From Branchiostoma belcheri (taxonomy: Eukaryota; Chordata; Leptocardii; Amphioxiformes; Branchiostomatidae), in NCBI RefSeq assembly GCF_001625305.1, contig NW_017804365.1:704414-768413 (forward strand): 64,000 nt of DNA, in the 5' to 3' direction. Both the position numbers and the translations under genes were made by a program. The notes under the pieces were generated by a model, which saw nothing but the letters and a program-made list of their open reading frames with translations, did no database searches and had not been told where the DNA came from. Of the stretch, positions 12,601 through 24,600 are shown piece after piece. Position 1 is the first letter of the stretch. Each line of letters begins with the position of its first letter.

Positions 12601-15600
12601 TGTGTGTGGGTGTGTGACACTCTCTGTGAGTCCAGCTTTGTTTGGAGTTACCTGTGGGAGTCTGGTGCCCTAGTCAGGCTCCAGTAGTGACCCAGGCAGG
12701 CAGGCAAAGGGTCAAAAAGGTCTCTCAGACCCTGTTAGAACTGGCAGAGAATGTCCATAGATTAGTGTCAGGTAGCTCCTACCTCTCTGAATAGACCACA
12801 GCCTTGAAAAGGCCCTAAACACAAAAGGGAAGTAACGGCACAAAAAGCCCCTAACTCATTTATTTTGTCGGGAGTTATCAGTGACGTACACACATTTCCT
12901 GTAGGTCAGGCCGCTGTATTGATACGCGTAAACTGATTTCAGAATTTTAATAGCGTTTAATGTCCTCCTTTATTTGGAGAGACTATGGAAGGAAAATTGG
13001 TCTTCAGGACAGCAAGAAAAGTCTTGGAGCTGTGGAGAGCTGCAGTATTTGTCTAGCTGATTAGGAGCTGGGAAAAGCTTTTCGGTAACAACAGGTACAG
13101 GTGAACAAAAAAAGTCTCCGCGGCTAATCCCGTCACTCTGAAGGGTTTACGGCCCACTTTATCAACGGGTGACGCAGGGTGCTTTTATCGACTGTTTGCC
13201 CGTCCTGTTTTCCTTTCATTACGACGCGCATTTTTCCACAGCAGGTTCCCGAGCAGCTCAAATATTTGCCGACAAACGTGGCGGGCGGCGCCCTGCCATA
13301 ACAACAAAATCCCCGCCGCGGTTATTTCTCGCACGAGAGTGCCCTTCTACGCATTCTCACCACCCCCTACTGAAGAGGGGGGTCGGACAATGCTCGCACG
13401 TACTCACGGCGAGTTGTTGGCTGCAAAGCCGGTGGTAACACCGAAGGTCAATGTGACGCTCAAACTTTTACAACAGGGAAGGGTCACGGGGAGGGTATAT
13501 GGGCCGCGTTCTGTGCAAACAAAAGTGTTTGGCAGCACCTGAGCAAAACACGGCCAAAGGTCTGCGAGCACTACAACTTGTATACAAACGGGGAAGCGAC
13601 GGCACCGTGTCGTATCCAACTGTCCTCTTTTTTATGACATTTTGAAAACAATGATTGCAAGTGCCACATGGTTAAGAAATTGTGAGTTAATTGCTGGCTG
13701 ATAGATCTGTAATGGACGTACCGTGGGGCTACGATACGTTCTGGAGTGTTCTACGCTCAGTACAAACATAAGGCGAGAAATACTGTCCAACAGTCACGTA
13801 GCCAGACCACATGGTAAGGGTGTTCCCTGGTGTAAAACACTTAAAAGGTCATAAAAGAACAGAGGAGCCGTGTAGAATGGATTGTATTTTTGGATGTTGA
13901 TTGTAACATAATACCCAGCAGGAGCAAGGTTTATCCTAAACACAACGCCATAGCTTTCTGGCACTCCACGCTAATGGTTTCCTTATATCCGCGGTTTTGC
14001 GTAAAAGGCACCTGAAAAGCCAGATACAGTTTCAGTGATGTACTTCTATTGCACATGTAAAGCAGTCATTGATAGGTTTAATTCTGCAATACCATACTGT
14101 AAATCGCTTTATATTCGTGGCACTTTTTTTTCCGTGTTGGTCGCGAATTTATCATTGCCGCGAACAAGTAATTCACCGACTTTCTTTCTTATGTACCTGC
14201 CGCCACCGTGAACATATAGTGCCGCAATCATGACCATTTTTCTCAGACCGTGAACTTTTTGCTACCGCAAACATTAAGCGATTTACTCTATAATCCAAAT
14301 CAGGGAAAAGGGTTTGTTGGTTAGGCCACACCTATTTAATTTGTTGGTTCTCGGATTTTTTCAGAAAAAATATGAAGCGACAGGGCGAAAAAAAGTAAAA
14401 ATAAAAAGAGGTGTAGGCATCCTTTTATAGCCCCAAATGCTTCGACAGGAGCCATCAAGTCAACACAAAGGGCTGGGTTAAAATATAAACAATGAGTTTT
14501 GAACTTTTAATCAAACACTGCATTCATAGATGGAAAAACTGTAAGATTTAGGAAGAAAAGGACTTTCCTCAACTGTTGGGGGCAAAATATGAGCATATTT
14601 GAGCTGATTCAGAAGCAGAATCTTTTTTTTTTCAAATCAGAAAAAAATGAAGAGGCAAATCCAAGAACCAACAGATTAAATTGGCATGGCCTTACAATTG
14701 CCATTTTGTGTGAATTGCATGTAACCATTTTGAGTCCTCTTTTGTACTAAATTGTAGCCCCCGATTAGCTAGTTGTACTGGTTTGTTGTAGAGTTCAAAA
14801 GGTGTTGTCCTCCTTGTGCCTCAACCATGAAGAAATAGAGATACCGGCCCGTCTGGTTACCTGGTTACGGATGTTCCCGGTGAATAGACCAGGTGTACGG
14901 TAACTAGGCAGGTAGATAACCTCCCTTATCTGGTATCCTCTCACCTGAGGAAAGGAGATAGCCATTTGTGGACAGTCATTCGACCACTCAACAAGGGAAA
15001 TTTGTGGGAACCGCAGAATCACTAAGTACAGACGCAGGTTACAAAGAAGTCTTTCTGCTTGCAATGAACATTGTTTCGTAGTTGTTTGTTAGGAAGCACA
15101 AATTGTAAACGTATATATTGAATTATAGGAATTGGTGGTCGTTAGGCCACACCAATTTAATTTGTTGGTTCTCGGATTTTTTCATAAAAAATATGAAGCG
15201 ACAGGGCTAGAAAAAAAACAGGTCTAGCAGGGCTCGAACTTAACGATGTCCCGATGTCCCCTGGCCACTAAAATTTCGGCCGGGACAACTGAAAAATCAC
15301 TTTGGGACATTTTTGGGCCACTGGAAAAATAACGAACATTCACAATCAGAATGTCAGCCGTTCATACGTTTGTCAGGCGCGCAACCCATTTTTGGGCCTC
15401 ACCAAAAGCCGCCGAATTCGATACACTCAGCTGAGCAGCGCGTGTGGCACCCGTGTACGCTTGTGGCCACTATTTTGTCGCCCCGCCCATCGCCTTTGAT
15501 CTATTGCAGCCCGCCGCCTTGGCGCCACTTTCCCACGCCAGTTCCCAGACATTCTATCCATGTAAACAACATTCAACCAATCACAGCTTGCATCCAATCA

Positions 15601-18600
15601 AGGCATCTGCCATATATGGCGAACTGTAACTGTTTAATGTTCGGATATTTCCGGAGATGCTCGGGAGATCAGCTGACAATGCCAAATATAGTGAACCGGC
15701 AAAGCTCGGGAATGTACGGTGTCTTTCGGTAAACTTCGCCTAGTTTCCCGCGAAATGACGAATGGAATGCCGAAAACAGCCGAAATCAGAAAATTTGAGA
15801 GTCATGGCCGGCATGGCACAGAGGAAAATTTCCTCTTTTTTCTCCTCGCCGCGAGCGGCCCCGGAGTCGAATGCAGTCAATGCTGTCGATCCTCAAAGAC
15901 GTTCAGGATCATCTCAGTCTGACGGCGTGGTTTCAACAACTGAGTGTCAGCCTCCAGATCGTACGGCCGGTACGAAAGAGGGATGCGCCGACGGAAGGGG
16001 GGAGGGGGGCTTGAAATGTAAAACATTTAAACATGTAAATATTTGTGAATTGTAATACATGCAGTATAATATAGTACTGCAGTGTGCAGCATGCAGTATG
16101 CACACTTTACAGGGGCCACTTACTGTAGCCTACACATAACAAGTGGAAGGAAAGAAAATGGAAAGAAAGTTTGAAAAGAACTTTGGCTTGTCTTTGTTAC
16201 ATTTGTCGGCACAATAAACCAGCCAAGACAAGTTTCAATTTGAGTTGATTTTGTGTTTATTTCAATTGACAATTAGCTTACACAGCAATACTGTTCTCTG
16301 ACTCAGCTTTATTGTTGTTGTAATACATACTTCCTGAAAACCAGTTTGGGACAGTCAATCCTCACTTTGGGACAGTTGGAATTTATTTTTGGGACAGTTC
16401 TGGGACAGTAGGGAAAAAAGTTAAGTTCGAGCCCTGGTCTAGGCATCCTTACATAGCCCCAAATGCTATAAATTATAGTATAATAGGAGCCATTAAGTCA
16501 ACACAAAAGGCTGGGCTGATATTCAAACAATGAATTTTTAACTTTTGATCAAACCACTGCATTCAGATAGATGGAAAAACTATAGGAACTAGGAAGAAAA
16601 GGACTTTCCTCAACTGTTGGGGGCAAAATATGAGCATTTTTAAGTTGACTCAGAACCAGAATCTTGTTTTTTCACTGATTAATAGAATCTGTACTTCAAC
16701 AGATATTTAACTTATCAAAAACTTATATTTGGCTTGATAATAGAAATTTTTGAACAATCCATATAATAAGCAAAAATAAGGCCACACCAATTTAATTTGT
16801 TGGTTCTCTTCATTTTTTCCTGATTTGCAAAAAAAAAAAATTTTCAGAATCAACTGCAAAATGCACATATTTTGCCCTGAACAGTTGAAAACAGTCCTTT
16901 TCTTCCTAGTCGTTACAGTTATTCCATCTTTCAATGCAGTGGTATCATTAGAAGTTCAAAATTCATTGTTTAAATTTTGAACCAGCCTTTTGTGTTGACT
17001 TCATACCTCCTATCGTAGCATTTGGGGCTATAATAGGATGCCTAGATCTGTTTTTATTTTTATTTTTTTTCGCCCTGTCGCTTCATATTTTTCCTGAAAA
17101 AATCCGAGAACCAACAAATTAAATTGGTGTGGCCTAATAACTCTTATAAATGAGTACTTTAGCTCCTGTTCACTGACGAAAAGTCATGGATGCTACTTGA
17201 AAGTTCTAACAGTTCTCAAAATCTATCCAGTTGCTTGACTTGAGTTACTGTTTTCTTGCCTATCTCATTACCTGGATGTCAAACCTTCATTGACGCATGT
17301 TACTAAATACATTTAACATGTCAGAAGGTCATCTCAACAAGGGTGAACTATGGAATTGGCTTTTAAGTAATAGACTAATGTATGATTTGAACAAGCCCAC
17401 TTATATTGCTCTGGTCATGAACCCTTTTAACGGTCATAGCAAACAGGAAATGACATCATCCAATAAATCATGCCTAAGAATACAACTTACGTGTACAGAA
17501 CGCATTAATGTTCATCAAAAATGGTTTACTTTGAGTTAGGTATTCTTAGGCCACACCAATTTAATTTGTTGATTCTCGGATATTTTCAGAAAAAATATGA
17601 AGCGACAGGGCGAGAAAAAAAACAGATCTAGGCATCCTATTATAGTCACAAATGCAACGATAGGAGCCATGAAGTCAACACAAAAGGCTGCGTTAATATC
17701 TAAACAATGAATTTTGAACTTTTAATCAAACCACTGCATTGATAGATGGAAAAAGTATAACAAGTAGGAAGAAAAGGACTTATCTCAACTGTTGGGAGCA
17801 AAATATGAGCATTTTTTAGATGATTCAGAACCAGAATTTTTTTTTTGCAAATCAGAAAAATTGAAGAGGCAAATCTGAGAACCAACAAATTAAATGTCTA
17901 GCCTTAGAATGACATAATGGAAACTAACTTTGCTGTAAATTTGAAAGGAACACTCAGTGACTCTATTTTTAGTGGAAATCACGGCGGGTGAATTCTTAGT
18001 TGTTACTCTGGGAAGGAAGCTATTATGTGTAATTAGCACATATTACATGCATGGACGTCCTGCATGTCATTGATGTCATAGTGCTACGTACATAGTGAAG
18101 TGGGGCCTAGGAAAATAAATGTTGTGTTTCCCGTTTCAGTTCTGAAAAAATTAGGGTCGGTAGGTAGGGATTATCTTTTTTCTTTTTCCTTTTTTTAAAA
18201 GACTTCTACGATTTCTAGTGATCCAACTTATACCAAGAAGAATGAACTTCTAAGACTTGCTTTAACAATACACTAAGTTTAACAAAGTAAAACTTGCATG
18301 AGGACACTTATATTTTCAATGTCAATGTTAGAAAAAGGATTGTACAATTTGTTTCATCACTCAGATGTCAGATCATGGAGCAAGAAAAGGTCGATCAGCC
18401 TGAAAAATTTATGTCCCTTGCAGAGGTCCACCAAAAAAATAAGGCCAGGGTCTGTAGTTTTTTCTTTAGGGTCGGTCGGGAAACAGGAAACACAACATTT
18501 TTTTCCTAGGCCTGGATGTCCTGCATGGCATTGATGTCATAGTGCTACATGTATGTACACAGTGAAGTGACGTTGTTGCTCTATTCAATTTTGCCTCATG

Positions 18601-21600
18601 ACGTACGCACAGGCACAGGGATGAGTTGTACCCTGCAAGAGACTTCCTGTATATTGTTCTTGTACATGTAACTCTGCTTTAAATTTGTTGTGTTTGCATA
18701 TGATTGATGACTTAAAACCTAGCATTTTGTATAACAATTAAAATTCTGTTGAGGTGTCAACTGTATAAGTGGATGGGAGGATGGATGGATAGAAATGTAT
18801 GCATAGATCAGGATGGTAGATGGATAGATGGATGGATGGATGGATAGAATACAAACAATTGAAATTATACATAGATAGACAGACACATTAAAGAAAGACA
18901 GATAAAAAGATGGATGGATATAGAAATTAACTTTATTGAGTCATAATTATGGCTTGAATATTAATATAGCTACTTGTATACAATGTAAGTAGTATACGAG
19001 CCAAATGAAGGAGGTCAGATCTGAAAAAGGCAAATTGAAAAAGAGTGGTCAATTTTTAAACATGCCAGGTGCAGGTATGTACTAGAAGTGGAACAAAAAT
19101 GTTTTTCGATCCCTCTAGATACAATGTACCGGTATTGTCAAAGTCACTGTTTGTTAGAAAGTTGTGTGTCATACGAACAATAATTTAGTTACACAGTAAA
19201 ACAACTAACGAATTCTTCAAATAATCCTGACTGGGAGTTTGTTTAGCTCTTCTCTGTTTGAAGTTGGTTGGAACGTTATTGGAACAAACACGGACAGGAA
19301 ACAGCAACAAAAGACAGAGTTGTGTACAAACATGCTTACTACAATCCTCATGACGTGATCTTCAATGACCCATGTTGTCTTCCAGATGTTTCAAATACCT
19401 GTGGAAAGTCTAAGACTTTGTTTAACCATTGGATAGTCAGATGTATATGTATTTGTGTACAGACATGCCTTTCCTGACTCCGGTTTATAAAATATCCTAT
19501 ACTGTAAATCGCAATTTTTTGGCGGGGCTTTTGAATTTGCATTTTTTTTCCAGTCACTTCTGTATCATTACCGTGAACAAATAATTCGCCAACTTTCTTT
19601 TTGCTGCACTTTTCTTCATCTTTCTCCATGTCCATTTTTCTCAGACTGCGAACTTTTGCTAGCAAGAACATAACGTGATTTACAGTATATAGCTTTCGTA
19701 CTCATACTCATAGTGCCTGAGAAAAAAAATGTTTCCAGGTTTCCCAAACTAAACCTATGAAAAACGGTCGGCCTATGGTAAGCCCATGAAATTTTCAATC
19801 CAACATCTGCATTTCAAAACCCTGTGAAACTTTATTTCATGCATTTTCAGTACCTATAGACATGTGAACATTTTGCTTCTTTAGCCTACTACATGTACTA
19901 GTGCTTGAGGTACATACAATGAGAAAATGACAGAAGCCAATAATTTCATACTGTATCAATGCACGACCAGTGATAATTCACAAGAACGATCCCAAGGCTA
20001 AAGCGTGGTATCAAGAAAATTTAAAGACCACTTGATTACTTGGTGTAAATATTTCAGCAGGACCTTGAACCTAAGATTTATCTCTCTTCGAGCGAGTGTG
20101 TGTGTGTGAAACCTGACGTGTTTACAAAACTATCTGTGGAGAAACAGCACTAGTGACCGGCATGTTAACGGTTCGTAAGTCGATTGTCTGTGTTAAGGCG
20201 ACTACAGAGACCAACAGTCAATAGACAGGATATCCTGGTCTATCTCGAACACACCTGGTGTGACAATACGTGTAAAAAAAAAACACTCAACCATCTGTGA
20301 CAGGAGTGATACAAGAGGTAAACCATCAAACTAAATCAGGGCAAGCCACTTTTGTTTTGTTTTAGTGATAAGGCAATGTTGATTTAATTACTGTGTCCTC
20401 CTATGCGACCCCTCATGATTTTCTAATAGTAATAATGCTACCCTACATGGCATTTTCAAATGACACCTTCTAGATCTGTATGCAAAGGGCAAGCAAAAGG
20501 CTACAGTGCCTCTCCTTTGTCAGAACTGACAGGTGATGACAGTTGCACTTTTATCAAGATCTCTGTACACCTGGGGCTGAGATAGATAAAGCCAGTACCA
20601 TCACGCTTCGCTATAAACAAATACTGTTACCTGGTATATCCTAGTGTACCGGCGTACCTCAGGCCATGTTGATTTCATTATATGGATGACATCCTCTGGG
20701 AACCCCAAAACTGATGCGAGCGTGCAAATAAAAAAAAAGTTTGGTCAAAAAAAGTTTTGTTGCACTGTTTCCTGGCTACGTATAGTGATAAATTTAGTAG
20801 GGCTAGCAGTGCTTAATAGTAAATTCAGGCAAGCCTGCAATGCTTCAAGGTACATTTGTGAATTGACTACTGTAGTTCCTATGAAAGGTCTTGGGAACGA
20901 TCTCGTTGGTTGTTCCATTGTATTTATGGGGTGTCGGACTAAACTAGGCTGCAAGCACATAATTTAGATAGCTCCCAAGGCTACTAGAAGAAGGCATGCA
21001 GATATCGTTACATGCTTTTCTCTGATCAACTCTAATTACTTGTAGATAAGAGCTCTCTGAGCAGTAGAGAGAGATATATTTGGTGCAGACAAGTTATTTA
21101 TATGGTTTCGGATGTGCAAATAGAAATGACATCCAACGAAAACCATAAAAATCTAAGTTCCAGCCGACATACTATCCGAGACTAGTACTATTGTGTATTG
21201 CTTGAAAGGTGAAGAAAGGCATATCAAATTGATGTGTTATTTTGGCTTGCGAGATCTGATCAGGGGCAGCCACAGATACACTTGTGGCATCTGAATTATG
21301 CAGATCAGGAGTAAATCACAGTCAGGTGTTGATTTATGTCTTAATCTGTATCAGGATCAAGAGCCTACTGTAGCCTCTGGTGCCAGAGTATACAACTTGC
21401 AATTTTACGGAATACAGTGCCATTTTACGGAATACAATACAATTTTACGGAATACAGTGCAATTTTACGGAATACAATACAATTTTACGGAATACAGTGC
21501 AATTTTATGGAATACAGTGCAATTTTACTAGTATTGAGTTCAATTTTACTAGTATAATGGTACTAGTATACCACTTGCAATTTTACTCGTAAAATTGCAC

Positions 21601-24600
21601 TATATATACTAATACGATTGCACTGTAATTCCATAGAATTGCACTGTATACTAATTTTAAATTGCACCGTTTTCCGTAAAATTGCACTGTATACTAATAC
21701 AATTTTTTACTGTATTCCATAAAATTGCACAGTACAGTATTACAATAATAAAATTGCACTGTATACTCTGGTGGCACCCCTGTTCAGAGGCAGCTGGAAA
21801 GAGTAGAAATTGGCCAGATAGACAGATAACATGTCAGGGGAGTTAGTCCCTTAAAAGTAGTACACTTCGAGAGTGGTTTAGCTCTACTCCTTTAGTGGAC
21901 CAACTCCCTTGGCATTTTATCTGTCTACTTGCCCAATTTCTACTCTTTCCAGCCGCTTCTGAAGCCTGGTAGAGGCTACCAAGAACCTAAATCATTGTCA
22001 GAGACTCCTGCAGTTAAAGATATGACAATAGTTCCAGCCCTTGGTACAAAAACGGGCACTTCATTTTGAGAGGAATGCTATATGTACAAGAGGGCACGAT
22101 GTTGTAGACGGCATTTTTGACATACTGATCGAGCCGCTTTCCTCTAAAGTAATATTCCTTGCACTCAGCCATGTGAAAATGCATCCCCCACTTGCAATTT
22201 GGAGTATCCCCCTGACCAAAAGAAATGCCACCGATAACTCCCATAGCCCCAGCATACTTCAACACACTTTCCCAGATGGCGACTGACCTACTGGAAATGA
22301 AAGTGCCCTCCCCATATCTTTTTACCACTAGACTCTTATGTTATCTTATAGGCCTGTGTAATATAGACCTATCACTTTTGATGTTGGAGTTGCTTAGAAC
22401 CATGATTAGGTACCATATATGATTTCCATGTAATTTTAGGACGACAAAACAAAAAATATTTTGGATTTATAGGAAATTTGTCTTATATATGTATTGGCAT
22501 GTATGCCATGTAAGTAGTTGCCATTGAATTTGAGCACATTTTTGTCATCATTTCATACTTGAAGCATTTGAGATAGCCCGAAATCAAGCTACGTGAGGAG
22601 TCTCTTTATTTATGGGTACCACCGATAAATAGCCTATGACACAAAATGATCAGCCGTTTTTCGTCTGCGAAATTTTTGCCTTATAATAAGTTATATATAT
22701 TACATGTTCTATTAACTAAAATATGGGATTTGGTTTAACTCACAATGCTACTGTAATAAACTAAAATAACTGGAAAATTGACTTCGAAAATCCAGTTTTC
22801 CTTTCCTGGGTACCTTTAATGCAATTAAGGAATTGAGAAGAGTTGTGGGTAAATAAAATAACAATTCTTGTGGTACATGTATGCCCTGTAGACATTAGTT
22901 CTTGTCAGTATTTGGTACGGTTGATTGACCGTGGTAATGCCATCAGCGCCCGTTAAGCGCACCGAAAAATGTCAACCATGAAGGTGATTGAAGAATAAAC
23001 TTGGTCAGCTACATGTATGCCGTATTGGCGTTGTCACCAAGTTGATCGCATTTTAGCTTTCCTAAAACAAATTTGTGTGACACGTTATAGGATAAATTTG
23101 AGGTGATAAAAATTGTTGACCCAGTAGTTACCCCACATAACTTGCAAGCATACCTGAAGTTCCACAAAACTTTAATACAACTCTTCCTCTATTTCTAGTC
23201 AGAAGCCAATGACATTGGCACAGTGTATATATAGATTGTTTGATGGGTTAGATAGAAAGAATTCTTTTGATACTGGGACAAAATTGGGTTCAGGTTTTGA
23301 AGCCATAAAATGTACATGATACAAATTACAGTCTTGTACCTTGCGACAACCACGAAATTGCAAACTGAAATTACAGAATCTGATATAGAATGAAACTCAG
23401 TCTCTATGTAGCCAAGACAAAGTCAGGAAAGATGTCAAGCAAATGTCTTTTTAGGCAGAATTATGAATTTCAGGGTGGCAAAACTGGATTTTCAAGGTCA
23501 ATTTTCTAGTCTTTCTTTCTATTTTGTTGAATCAATCCTATCCCATAGAGACTGAAATCTGGGAGGCAAAAATGCGATGTCACTGACGAAAAATGGTATT
23601 TTGTTTGCTATCATAGTTTGTAATAGCTTTTTATTGGTGGTACCAAAAAGAAAGGGACCTAAATTGTGTAGCTTGTTTTGGGGCTAGTTCAAATGCTTCA
23701 ACTTTTCAAGTATGAAATGATGATGAAAATGTGCTAAAAAAGGCAGCAAATGTCAGATTTCCTCATCCAGAATATTTTGATTTTTCCGCCCTGAAATTGC
23801 ATTGGAATTTGGATGCTTTTAAGTCAAAAACTATGTCATAGTCAGAAATCTATTTACATTTTCAGTGCTAAATTGTTTGAATGGCAGGGTATTAGATAAC
23901 ATACAGGTACCAAAAACAACTGTCACAGAGTTCCCTCAGGCAGAGAAACAAATTTCATGCCTACTTACACAAAGAGCCCTGCCTTCACACCACTTGTGCA
24001 GGGGCAGCAATGCAGAAAATTTTATAAATCTTACACAGGTGGTATTTTAATTTTGTTGCACTAAAAGCCTGTGGTGACGGTAAATTTAACTAACATTCTT
24101 TTGCGCTGTAGACTCACAGTTGTACCAAGTGTAGCAAGTTGCTTGGAATGAAAGTTAACATAGCATAAAACCACCAGTCAATCTTATGTAGCTGAATTTG
24201 TCAGACATTTTATCAGAATGTAATTCTTTCAGTTAGGTAACTTAGCTAATACTGTCAGCAGTTAAATGATGGAAATCATCCTTTTAGTCAAGCTACATGT
24301 AATTTTTGTGGCATATTGGACGTTTCATCCAAAAGAGAAATGGCAAGATCGCAACTAGTGAAGACAATATTGCACAGATGTGATCGTGATGCTTTTGATT
24401 TGAATGTACCCAAAACAATATCAGGGCATTGACTAGTGATGCATACCGGTTCACTGGACTTGGATCCGGACTTGTAAGAATGTTTAGGTTCAAGTCCAAA
24501 AAAAACCTAAAAGTCAAGAACCGAGTCTGGACTTATTACCATAAAAGACCATTTCACATACCCCTTTTCTTTCCAAATCACCTAAAACCTTCCGTAGATT

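Larger units (their letters stand above)
15142..16680 (+). mobile_element. B-family MITE interrupted by a C element, right end lost
   Basis: The left part, 15142-15227, has the B terminus and gaagcgacagggc. The B sequence resumes at 16437 with gtctaggcatcc and continues through gaggaaaggac-type blocks to ttgactcagaaccagaatc, then stops near 16680 without the right TIR. Confidence 0.85.

Noticed and set aside
21298..21592. Two overlapping ORFs with repeated NFTEY/ILRN words
   Set aside because: They are translations of the 20-bp satellite in the foldback element; several frames stay open only because the repeat has no stops.
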